Source: Acidovorax sp. 1608163 | Lineage (GTDB): Bacteria > Pseudomonadota > Gammaproteobacteria > Burkholderiales > Burkholderiaceae_C | NCBI RefSeq assembly: GCF_003669015.1 | Contig: NZ_CP033069.1 | Span: 685,001 to 749,000 of the forward strand | Direction: 5' to 3' | Length of the DNA stretch: 64,000 bases | Shown: piece by piece, positions 55,371 to 63,473 of the stretch | Layout of the letters: every line of letters begins with the position of its first letter | Numbering within the stretch: the stretch's first letter is position 1 | Made by a program: the position numbers and the translations under genes | The notes under the pieces: model-generated | Told to the model about the DNA's origin: nothing | The model's input: the letters and a program-made list of their open reading frames with translations, nothing else | The model's database searches: none

Positions 55371-57320
55371 TCAATGTACGAGGTGGGAAGTTGCATCCCA
55401 TGGATGACGACTTTCTAGAAACTGCGTGTTTTTCCACTGGAGCACTGTGCCCACAGGGCAGTTCAAGACAGTTCGCAAACTACCTGGCTGATGCGGCCGT
55501 AATTCATTGTTTGCATGAGTTACAAGCTGCTCTGTCTTACCGTTTCCGGAGAGCGCTAAAAGTAATGGTCTGCGATTAATGGGTTGAAGGATTTTCCCTT
55601 CGTCAGTTTGGTATGAAATCTCTGCTTTGCGACAAGCGCCGCCTTGAGGGGGGGTTAAGGTCAGCTCTGTTTTCCATAAGCCGTTGAAAACTGCTGATTC
55701 TGTAATTTTATTTATGGATTCCTGATTTATTAGGACCTGAAATGCAGCGGGGGATTCTGTGACGACCCACGTATTTTTTTCTTTGTAAACCAGTCCATAT
55801 GTTTTTGTTTGACTGTTGAGGCTTATTTCTAAGTGTGAAATATTTTTCCCCAAATGGTCTGGGTCGATTTTTATTTGCTCTCTATTTTTGATTGCGTTGA
55901 AAATGATGGGGGTAGAGAAAATTAGGAGTGCAATCTTTAAGAGAACTTTAAAAATTTTCGCATCGGAATTTGTTGTGAAACCTATTCTCCATTGATAGCT
56001 TTTGAATGTGCTCTCAAAATTTAACGATGCAAGGATTTTGGAGAATCCATAAGAAGTTATAAGAATAAGCCAAGGGTCTAGAAGTGCTGAGCTATACCGA
56101 CTATTGTATAAAATAGGTAGCAATTGAGCTAGCATAAGAAAAAATATACAAAATAAAGCCGCTGAAAAAATTTCTGTGGCTGTCCAAGGGGGGCTTTTTG
56201 CAAAAAATGAGCCACTGTGTTTTTTTTCTTGAATTTTTTTGTGAATTGCTGTCAGCAGAAAAGTACCAACAGTTAATATTTCAAAAATTCGCATCTTCCG
56301 CAGGGCACTGCCAAACGCATCTACCTGTGAGGGGTGGTGCATCAGCCACCACCAAGCTTTGCGAGCGAAAAATAAGAGACCTTCAAAAAAAGACATCGAC
56401 TTTATTTGCCATAGAGCCGCATTTTTTGCGATTCTATCCACTGCAATGCTTAGGTGATCACCCTCATTTAAGGCTGTAATTCCTAAGATATTTACATCGT
56501 AATTTAATCCAAGGAACGGTGGCTCTGTTCCTTGGAATAGGGGGTGGGTGCCTAGGTAAAGACCTGTGCCTGACCCTGTTCCCAGTCCCCAAAGGCCAAA
56601 GATTATTCCATTTTTAACAATCCATATGGCAGGGATAATTAGTGAAAGCGCTAGGCTGATTGCCATCGCACGACATGCGTTTGAGGTTTTGTCTATTTTT
56701 TGGGGTTGGCGCATGTTTGATGTTCCCATTTGTATTAAGCATGTGATTAGCAAAATGGGGGCGATAATTTGCAATACCGGCCGCGATAGCAGGGTAATAG
56801 TCAGCATCAATGCCGCAAGCCATATCGTAGTTGCATTGATTTTTTTTTGAATGATTATTTTTGCTGAAAAATAAATCCATCCAAAAACACCAAAGAGAAA
56901 AATAGGCTCGGTCAATTCTGTGGCGAAATATCGAGGTAACTCTGGGTGAATAGCCCAAAGAAACATCGCGAGTATTCCAGCGCGCAAGCCGCCAAGTAGG
57001 AGGCTGGTGTTCCACAAAAAGTAGACGCACCCTAGCCACAAGCCACCGTTCGCCAAGCGAATCCAATAGGGCTCCGCGCCCCAAAGGGCAGGCCAAAGAT
57101 AGGCGAGCGGTACCACTCGATAGCTTGCGGGGGACAGAAAGAATGACCAACCCTGTTCCAAAAACAGTCTTGCCGCAGGCAGGTAGGTTTGTTCAGCGTC
57201 GGCGTGCACTACCTGATTGAATCGATGGTGTATGTTGATCCAGCCCGCGATTGCCGCCAGAGCGGGCCACAGCCATGCGCTGCGACCTCTGAATTGAGCG
57301 TAGGGGAAAAAAGGACTCAT
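55371..57320 (-). CDS. Low-GC multispanning GT-C-like membrane protein
   Basis: A 649-residue protein with about eleven membrane segments and a C-terminal soluble domain. The N-terminal WINIHHRFNQVVHADAEQTY loop (residues 27-46), holding an acidic pair after the first span, and ARLFLEQGWSFFL resemble dolichol/polyprenyl-phosphate-dependent GT-C enzymes (ArnT/PMT type), but I cannot name a family. From about 55400 to 56900 the DNA is far richer in A and T (near 40% GC) than anything else in the window, while the first 100 codons are GC-rich: a sign of lateral transfer or a chimaera. ATG 57320 overlaps the prfC stop (ATGA), so its translation is linked to prfC. Confidence 0.75.
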   Translation of the reverse strand: MSPFFPYAQFRGRSAWLWPALAAIAGWINIHHRFNQVVHADAEQTYLPAARLFLEQGWSFFLSPASYRVVPLAYLWPALWGAEPYWIRLANGGLWLGCVYFLWNTSLLLGGLRAGILAMFLWAIHPELPRYFATELTEPIFLFGVFGWIYFSAKIIIQKKINATTIWLAALMLTITLLSRPVLQIIAPILLITCLIQMGTSNMRQPQKIDKTSNACRAMAISLALSLIIPAIWIVKNGIIFGLWGLGTGSGTGLYLGTHPLFQGTEPPFLGLNYDVNILGITALNEGDHLSIAVDRIAKNAALWQIKSMSFFEGLLFFARKAWWWLMHHPSQVDAFGSALRKMRIFEILTVGTFLLTAIHKKIQEKKHSGSFFAKSPPWTATEIFSAALFCIFFLMLAQLLPILYNSRYSSALLDPWLILITSYGFSKILASLNFESTFKSYQWRIGFTTNSDAKIFKVLLKIALLIFSTPIIFNAIKNREQIKIDPDHLGKNISHLEISLNSQTKTYGLVYKEKNTWVVTESPAAFQVLINQESINKITESAVFNGLWKTELTLTPPQGGACRKAEISYQTDEGKILQPINRRPLLLALSGNGKTEQLVTHANNELRPHQPGSLRTVLNCPVGTVLQWKNTQFLESRHPWDATSHLVH

Positions 57321-58944
57321 GAATTGGCCTGCAACGCCAACCCCGCATGCTCCCGCAGCGGATGAAAGTGAATCTTCGGAAACCGCTCCTGCGCCAGCCG
57401 CACGTCGTACGGTGAGGTGCACAAATACGCCAGCGTGTCGGCTGCGTCGTGGGCCATGCGCAGGGGGTAGGCGTTTTCAAACTCGCGCAATTCGGCGGGG
57501 GTGTTTGCGGTGATCCAGCGGGCGCCTGTGTATTGGCAGCCTTCCAGGCGCACGTCGGCGTCGTACTCTGCTTTCAGGCGGTGTTGCACCACTTCAAACT
57601 GCAGTTGGCCTACAGCGCCCAGGAGCATGGCGCCGCCTGCGTCGGGTTTGAAGACCTGGATAGCGCCTTCTTCGCCCAGTTGGGCCAGACCTTGCTGCAA
57701 TTGCTTGGTGCGCAGGGGGTTCTTGAGGATCACGGTCATGAACAGTTCCGGCGCGAAGAAGGGCAGGCCCGTGAACTGCAGGTTGGCGCCATCGGTGATG
57801 GTGTCGCCCAGCTGCACGCCGCCGTGCGTGGTGAAGCCGATGATGTCGCCCGCGTAGGCTTCTTCCACCGCTTCGCGGCGCTGGCTCATGAAGGTGACCA
57901 CGCTGGTGGGGCGCAGTTCTTTGGCGGTACGCTGTACCTTGAGCTTCATGCCGGGGGTGTACTTGCCCGAGGCCACGCGCACAAAGGCGATGCGGTCGCG
58001 GTGGTTGGCGTCCATGTTGGCTTGCACCTTAAACACCACGCCGGAGAAGCCTTCGTCTTCGGGCTGGATGGTTTTGACCACCGGCTGCTTGTTGACTTCG
58101 AGTGTGCTCACGCGGGGGCCGGGGGCGGGGCCATGTCCACCAGCGCGTCCAGCACTTCCATCACCCCGAAGTTGTTCACGCCGGAGCCGAAGAACACGGG
58201 GGTCAGCTTGCCCGCGAGGAAGGCATCGTGGTCCCACGCGGGCGATGCGCCCACGGCCAGTTCCATGCTCTCCAGCGCGGCATCAAATTCGGCACCGAAG
58301 CGTGCGCGCAGCGTGGTTTCATCGGACAAAGGGATGGCCTCGAAGTCCTGCGGGCGGCGCTCGCTGCCGGACTCGAACACCGTCATGGTCTTGGTGCGCA
58401 GGTTGATGATGCCGCCGAAGGCCTTGCCCTGGCCCACAGGCCAAGTCATGGGGCAGCAGGGCATGCCCAGCTCGCGCTCGACCTCGTCCATGATGTCCAG
58501 CGGATCGCGCACTTCGCGGTCCATCTTGTTGACGAAGGTGATGATGGGCGTGTCGCGTTGGCGGCAGACCTCGATCAGACGGCGGGTCTGCGCTTCCACG
58601 CCGTTGGCGGCGTCAATGACCATCAGGGCCGAGTCCACCGCCGTGAGCACGCGGTAGGTGTCTTCGGAGAAGTCCTTGTGGCCGGGGGTGTCGAGCAGGT
58701 TGACCACATGGTCGCGGTAGGCCATCTGCATCACCGACGAGGCCACCGAGATGCCGCGCTGCTTTTCGATTTCCATCCAGTCGGAGGTAGCGTGGCGGCT
58801 GGCCTTGCGGCCTTTGACGGCCCCGGCGATCTGGATGGCGCCCGAGAACAGCAGCAGCTTTTCGGTCAGCGTCGTTTTACCCGCGTCGGGGTGGGAAATG
58901 ATGGCAAAGGTGCGGCGGCGCCGGGTTTCTGGGGCGTGGGACAC
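57317..58944 (-). pseudogene. prfC: Peptide chain release factor 3 (RF3), one-base frameshift
   Basis: The N-terminal part (58944-58108) is a complete GTPase domain: AIISHPDAGKTTLTEKLL, DTPGHKDFSEDTYR, FVNKMDRE. It runs out of frame at DMAPPPAPA. The C-terminal part continues in another frame, starting RVSTLEVNKQPVVKTIQPED and covering the RF3 domains to 57317. An extra base in the run around 58114-58125 would join the halves into about 543 codons, the normal RF3 length. GTG at 58944 has AGGAA upstream. RF3 recycles RF1 and RF2 after termination and is not essential in many bacteria, so real loss is possible, though a sequencing error is more likely. Confidence 0.88.
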
Positions 58945-58970
58945 GGAAGTTCCTGGAATGGGAGGGCAAG

Positions 58971-59037
58971 CGCTGCAGGTTGCAGCGTTGCCAGATCAGA
59001 CTTTGCAAAGGTCTGTTGTTGCGCTGAAGAACAGCGC
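58971..59037. other. Leader and divergent-promoter hairpins between prfC and ahcY
   Basis: CGCTGCA-ggt-TGCAGCG (58971-58987) and GCGCTG-aagaa-CAGCGC (59021-59037) are perfect small stems in the 270 bases between the prfC start and the riboswitch. They would be in the prfC leader. An AT-rich stretch follows (59040-59056), which could hold the prfC promoter. I see no gene in this gap. Confidence 0.4.
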
Positions 59038-59203
59038 AGTTAACAATTATTTTACCTATGCGTGAAACTGCGGCTGCGCAGGTTGTTACCTGGTGTGCAA
59101 GGTCTGCGCAGGCGCTGCAGGCTGAATCGTACCTTGGTGGTCTCTTCGATTCGTGTCCGGATCGTTACCTACCAGAACGGGTGCCCGTTGAAAGTCTTGC
59201 TTC

Positions 59204-59209
59204 TATAAT
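59204..59209 (+). promoter_or_regulatory. -10 box of the ahcY promoter
   Basis: TATAAT is a perfect -10 element. Transcription would start near 59216, at the first bases of the riboswitch, as expected. No clear -35 is seen at standard spacing. Confidence 0.65.
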
Positions 59210-59216
59210 CCGCCCA

Positions 59217-59290
59217 TCCGAGGAGCGTTGCAGCGCCCCCTGCTACCTGCGGGGCGTGAGGCTCGGAGTCATCAAGCAACGACGCTCATC
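59217..59290 (+). ncRNA. SAH riboswitch upstream of ahcY
   Basis: The element reads CCGAGGAGCGTTGCAGCGCC, then a hairpin of CGCCCC with GGGGCG, then GTGAGGCTCGG and GCAACGACGCTC. CCGAG (59218-59222) pairs with CTCGG (59262-59266), and GAGCGTTGC with GCAACGACGCTC. This matches the S-adenosylhomocysteine riboswitch, well known in beta- and gammaproteobacteria in front of ahcY, which turns expression on when SAH builds up. It lies about 70 bases before the ahcY start and just after a perfect -10 box. Confidence 0.93.
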
Positions 59291-59358
59291 CACTTTTCGT
59301 GCGGTGAGTTGCATCTTCCCCCGTCAAGTGGCTTTTCAAACCTGCTTTGGAGCACACC

Positions 59359-60795
59359 ATGAACGCACGCGTCAACGCCCCGGTCAACACCGACTGCATC
59401 ATTGCCGACATCGGCCTGGCCGAATGGGGCCGCAAGGAAATCCGCATCGCTGAAACCGAGATGCCCGGCCTGATGGCCATCCGCGAGGAATTCGCGCCCA
59501 AGCAATCGCTCAAGGGTGCGCGCATCACGGGCTCGCTGCACATGACCATCCAGACGGCGGTGCTGATCGAGACACTGCAAGCGCTGGGCGCGGAAGTGCG
59601 CTGGGCTTCTTGCAACATTTTCTCCACGCAAGACCATGCTGCTGCTGCCATTGCCGCTGCGGGCACTCCTGTGTTTGCCGTGAAGGGCGAGACGCTGGTC
59701 GACTACTGGGACTACACCCACCGCATTTTTGACTTTGGCGCTGCCGGTACAGAGGGCGAAGGCCCCAACCTGATTCTGGACGACGGCGGCGACGCCACGC
59801 TGCTGATGCACCTGGGCAAGCAGGCCGAAAAGGACCAGAAGGTCTTGGCCAACCCTGGCAGCGAAGAAGAGCGCATCCTGTTTGCCGCCATCAAGGCCAA
59901 GCTGGCGGTGGACGCCACCTGGTACAGCCGCAAGAGCGCCCAGATCATTGGCGTGACCGAAGAGACCACCACAGGCGTGCACCGCTTGAAGGAGATGTCG
60001 GCCAAGGGCAACCTGATGTTCCGTGCGATCAACGTGAACGACTCGGTTACCAAGAGCAAGTTCGACAACCTGTACGGCTGCCGCGAATCGCTGGTGGACG
60101 GCATCAAGCGCGCCACCGATGTGATGATCGCTGGCAAGGTGGCGGTCGTGGCTGGCTACGGCGACGTGGGCAAGGGCTCGGCCCAGGCTTTGCGTGCCTT
60201 GAGCGCCCAAGTGTGGGTGACCGAGATCGACCCTATCAACGCCCTGCAAGCCGCGATGGAAGGCTACAAAGTCGTGACCATGGAGTATGCCGCCGACAAG
60301 GCAGACATCTTCGTGACGACCACGGGCAACCGCGACGTGATCACGTTCGAGCACATGAAGGCCATGAAGGACCAGGCCATCGTCTGCAACATCGGCCACT
60401 TCGACAACGAAATCCAGGTTGCCAAGCTCGAAGAGCACTGCCAGTGGGAAGAGATCAAGCCCCAGGTGGACCATGTGATTTTTGCCGACGGCAAGCGCAT
60501 CATCTTGCTGGCCAAGGGCCGTCTGGTGAACCTGGGCTGCGGCACAGGCCACCCCAGCTTTGTGATGTCGTCGAGCTTTGCCAACCAGACGATTGCGCAG
60601 ATTGAACTCTTCACGCACAGCGACTTCTATGAAAACGGCAAGGTCTATGTGCTGCCCAAGCACCTGGATGAAAAGGTGGCACGCCTGCACCTGAAGAAGG
60701 TGGGCGCCATGCTGTCGGAGCTGACGGACGAGCAAGCGGCCTATATCGGCGTGCCCAAGCAAGGCCCTTACAAGCCTGACACCTACCGCTATTGA
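59359..60795 (+). CDS. ahcY: Adenosylhomocysteinase (SAH hydrolase)
   Basis: A 478-residue NAD-dependent enzyme that splits S-adenosylhomocysteine into homocysteine and adenosine. [20 protein letters not shown] near residue 264 is the NAD site, [17 protein letters not shown] near 88 the substrate region, and the chain ends KPDTYRY, as in the whole family. GGAG lies seven bases before ATG 59359. Controlled by the SAH riboswitch upstream and followed by tlyA and metF, consistent with methyl-cycle regulation. Confidence 0.97.
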   Translation: MNARVNAPVNTDCIIADIGLAEWGRKEIRIAETEMPGLMAIREEFAPKQSLKGARITGSLHMTIQTAVLIETLQALGAEVRWASCNIFSTQDHAAAAIAAAGTPVFAVKGETLVDYWDYTHRIFDFGAAGTEGEGPNLILDDGGDATLLMHLGKQAEKDQKVLANPGSEEERILFAAIKAKLAVDATWYSRKSAQIIGVTEETTTGVHRLKEMSAKGNLMFRAINVNDSVTKSKFDNLYGCRESLVDGIKRATDVMIAGKVAVVAGYGDVGKGSAQALRALSAQVWVTEIDPINALQAAMEGYKVVTMEYAADKADIFVTTTGNRDVITFEHMKAMKDQAIVCNIGHFDNEIQVAKLEEHCQWEEIKPQVDHVIFADGKRIILLAKGRLVNLGCGTGHPSFVMSSSFANQTIAQIELFTHSDFYENGKVYVLPKHLDEKVARLHLKKVGAMLSELTDEQAAYIGVPKQGPYKPDTYRY

Positions 60796-60811
60796 TGGCT
60801 GGGGTGGGAGA

Positions 60812-60880
60812 TTGCTCCTGATTTAGGAGCTGCTAGCGCTTATCTGGTAAGCGCTAGCCCCTGTTTTTATCTGAATTTTC
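60812..60880 (+). repeat. Interspersed hairpin repeat between ahcY and tlyA
   Basis: GCTCCT-gattt-AGGAGC (60814-60830) and then CTAGCGCTTA (60833-60842) with TAAGCGCTAG (60848-60857) around a five-base loop, followed by a TTTTTATCTGAA tail. Its position may attenuate transcription between ahcY and tlyA. Confidence 0.85.
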
Positions 60881-60902
60881 GTCGACCGACGAGAGAGAAC
60901 GC

Positions 60903-61904
60903 ATGCGCGCAGACGTATTTTTGGTGGAAGGTGGCCATGCGGCCACGCGCTCGCAAGCGCAGCGCTTGATCGCCTCGGGGGTGGAGTGGCGCCTGACGCC
61001 CTTGTCGCCCTGGAACAAAGTGGCCAAGAACGGGGATGACATTCCGTCGGTGGCCGAGGTGCGGCTGCTGGACGATGCCGAGGCCAAATACATCTCGCGT
61101 GGCGGGCTCAAGCTCGAAGGCGCTTTGCAGGCCACGGGCCTAGCCGTCCAAGGGCTGCGCTGCCTGGATGTGGGGCAGAGCACCGGGGGCTTCACGGATT
61201 GCCTGCTGCAGCACGGTGCGACCCAGGTGGTGGGCGTGGATGTGGGCCATGGGCAGTTGCACGAGCGCCTGCGGGGCGATGTGCGCGTGGTGGGCGTGGA
61301 AGGGCTCAACGCCCGGGCGATGACGGCCGAGTCGCTGCTGGAAGGCTGCGAGGCGGCCTTGTCCGAAGAGCTGGTGCAAGACCACGAAGACAACGACACC
61401 CAGCCGGTGGCCCCCTACAGCTGGATGCGCAATGGCGGCTTGATCGATGAAGAGTACGACGACAGTGACGACGCCAAAGAGCAAGACGTAGAGACCTTCA
61501 AGGCCGAACGAGCCGCCAAGGCCCGCGCGCGGGCTGAGGGCACTTTGCCCGTGGTGCGCCAGCGCCGAGAGGGGCGAGAGGATGTGCAGGTCACGCCCGT
61601 GTTTGACCTGGTAACGGGTGACCTGTCGTTCATCTCGCTGACCTTGGTGCTGCCCGCCCTGGTGCCCCTGATGGCGCCGCAGGGCCGTTTGCTCATGCTG
61701 GTCAAGCCGCAGTTCGAATTGCAGCCTGGCCAAGTCGGCAAGGGCGGCATTGTGCGCGACGAGGCTTTGTATGCCGTCGTGGAAAAGCGCATCCGTGATT
61801 GCTGCGCAGAGCTGGGCTTGCAGGTGCTTGCGTGGATGGAAAGCCCCATCCAGGGCGGCGATGGCAACCGGGAATTTTTTGTGGATGCAAGGAGGACGGC
61901 ATGA
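60903..61904 (+). CDS. tlyA: TlyA-family rRNA methyltransferase/hemolysin-like protein with acidic insert
   Basis: A 333-residue protein, longer than the usual 245-275. S4 RNA-binding domain at 1-65 (MRADVFLVEGGHAATRSQAQ), then a FtsJ-like fold with SAM motif LDVGQSTGGFTDCLL near residue 88 and VKPQFELQPGQVGKGG near 276. An extra stretch (about 158-220) rich in Asp, Glu, Arg and Ala (DHEDNDTQP, EEYDDSDDAKEQD) interrupts the fold. TlyA proteins 2'-O-methylate rRNA. Its stop overlaps metF (ATGA). Confidence 0.85.
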   Translation: MRADVFLVEGGHAATRSQAQRLIASGVEWRLTPLSPWNKVAKNGDDIPSVAEVRLLDDAEAKYISRGGLKLEGALQATGLAVQGLRCLDVGQSTGGFTDCLLQHGATQVVGVDVGHGQLHERLRGDVRVVGVEGLNARAMTAESLLEGCEAALSEELVQDHEDNDTQPVAPYSWMRNGGLIDEEYDDSDDAKEQDVETFKAERAAKARARAEGTLPVVRQRREGREDVQVTPVFDLVTGDLSFISLTLVLPALVPLMAPQGRLLMLVKPQFELQPGQVGKGGIVRDEALYAVVEKRIRDCCAELGLQVLAWMESPIQGGDGNREFFVDARRTA

Positions 61905-62752
61905 ACGCTGCCAAGACAGAAGCCACCGGATTTCCGGTGAGTCTGGAGTTTTTCCCCCCGAAAACGCCCGAAGGGGCTGAAAAGCTGCGCGCTGTGCGCC
62001 AGCAGCTGTATGCGCTGCACCCTGAGTTTTGCTCCGTGACCTATGGCGCCGGTGGCTCCACGCAGGAGGGCACGTTCACCACGGTGCGTGAAATCCTCGC
62101 TGAGGGCGTGAGTGCCGCATCGCACTTCTCGTGCATCGGCGCCACCCGCCAGTCGGTGCGTGAGCAACTGGCCGTGCTCAAGGGCATGGGGGTTCGCCGC
62201 CTGGTCGCCTTGCGGGGCGATCTGCCCAGCGGCTACGGTGCGGGCGGCGAGTTCCAGTACGCCAGCGATCTGGTTACCTTTATCCGCGAAGAAACGGGCC
62301 GCGACTTCCACATCGAGGTGGCTGCCTACCCAGAGGTGCATCCCCAGGCACGTTCGCCAGAGGCTGACTTGAAGGCTTATGTGGCCAAGGTGCAAGCGGG
62401 CGCAGATGCCGCGATCACCCAGTATTTCTACAACAGCGATGCCTACTTCCGATTTTTGGAAGACACCCAGAAGCTGGGCGCCAACATCCCCGTGGTGCCA
62501 GGGATCATGCCCATCTCCAGCTCCACGCAGTTGATGCGCTTCTCCGACGCCTGTGGCGCTGAAATCCCCCGCTGGATTCGCTTGCGTCTGCAGGGTTTTG
62601 GCGACGATACCGCCAGCATCAAGGCGTTTGGCCTGGACGTGGTGACAGACCTGTGCGATCAACTGCGCAGTGCGGGCGTGCCTGCCTTGCATTTCTACAC
62701 CATGAACCAAAGCGCCGCGACTTTGGAAATCTGCCGCCGTCTGGAGCTGTAG
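61901..62752 (+). CDS. metF: Methylenetetrahydrofolate reductase
   Basis: A 283-residue flavoenzyme that makes 5-methyl-THF for methionine synthesis. SLEFFPPKTPEGAEKLR near residue 13 carries the catalytic Glu, FCSVTYGAGGST near 43 and QYFYNSDAYFRFLE near 170 are family motifs. GGAGG lies upstream of ATG 61901, inside tlyA. Co-transcribed with ahcY and tlyA, so it may fall under the SAH riboswitch. Confidence 0.95.
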   Translation: MNAAKTEATGFPVSLEFFPPKTPEGAEKLRAVRQQLYALHPEFCSVTYGAGGSTQEGTFTTVREILAEGVSAASHFSCIGATRQSVREQLAVLKGMGVRRLVALRGDLPSGYGAGGEFQYASDLVTFIREETGRDFHIEVAAYPEVHPQARSPEADLKAYVAKVQAGADAAITQYFYNSDAYFRFLEDTQKLGANIPVVPGIMPISSSTQLMRFSDACGAEIPRWIRLRLQGFGDDTASIKAFGLDVVTDLCDQLRSAGVPALHFYTMNQSAATLEICRRLEL

Positions 62753-62802
62753 GCGTGCAGCTGCGACAGGGCGCCCTCTGGGCGCAGGCACACTGCCGCG
62801 CA

Positions 62803-63423
62803 ATGGACTCCCTGCACGCTGCGCTGGCACTGGCGTGGCGGTGCGGTGGCTGCGCAGCCATTTGGGTCGGCCTGGCTGCATCCACAGATGCGCTGGCGCA
62901 GGGCCTGGCGGCACCGGCGCCCGTCGCGGCTGGTGTGCCTGCCGTGTCTGCAGCGCCAGAGGCCAGTTCCCCCGCTTTGGTGGAGGTTCCTGCTCCGTCT
63001 CCCGCCTCGGACGCGCGGCGCGCAGCACAGCGTTCATCCATTGATTTGCTGGCGGATGTAGACGGTGCGGAAGAGGACGATGACGCCGACGTGCAGCCCA
63101 GCGAGACCGGGCTGGCTTCCTGGTATGGACCAGGTTTTCACAAGCGGCGCACGGCCAGCGGGGAGCGCTTTGATATGCATGCCCTGACGGCCGCCCACCG
63201 CACGCTGCCGTTTGGCACGTTGGTCTGCGTTCGCAGCCAGGCCACAGGCCGCGGAGTGGTGGTGCGCATCAACGACCGCGGCCCGCATGTGGCCAACCGG
63301 GTACTGGATTTAAGCCGTGGCGCGGCGCTGGCGCTGGGCATGGGCGGCTTGGGGCTTAAACCGGTGGATGTGTTTCCGCTGGGTTCGGGCGAAGACACTT
63401 GCCCGCCCAAACGCCCTGAGTAG
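62803..63423 (+). CDS. rlpA: RlpA-like septal ring lytic transglycosylase/lipoprotein-like
   Basis: A 206-residue exported protein. A signal peptide (LALAWRCGGCAAIWVGLAAS, cleavage after DALAQ near 33) leads an Ala/Pro-rich linker and an acidic stretch (DGAEEDDDADVQPSE). The double-psi barrel domain starts GLASWYGPGFHKRRTASGER near residue 106, with HRTLPFGTLVCV and VRINDRGPHVANRVLDLS. RlpA cleaves naked glycan strands in peptidoglycan. The SPOR domain of longer RlpA proteins is absent. It may start at the ATG used here or at a GTG at 62755. Confidence 0.82.
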   Translation: MDSLHAALALAWRCGGCAAIWVGLAASTDALAQGLAAPAPVAAGVPAVSAAPEASSPALVEVPAPSPASDARRAAQRSSIDLLADVDGAEEDDDADVQPSETGLASWYGPGFHKRRTASGERFDMHALTAAHRTLPFGTLVCVRSQATGRGVVVRINDRGPHVANRVLDLSRGAALALGMGGLGLKPVDVFPLGSGEDTCPPKRPE

Positions 63424-63473
63424 CTTGGAACGGTGGCCTGGCCCGCCAGAGGGCCGGGCCAGGGCATGGATGG

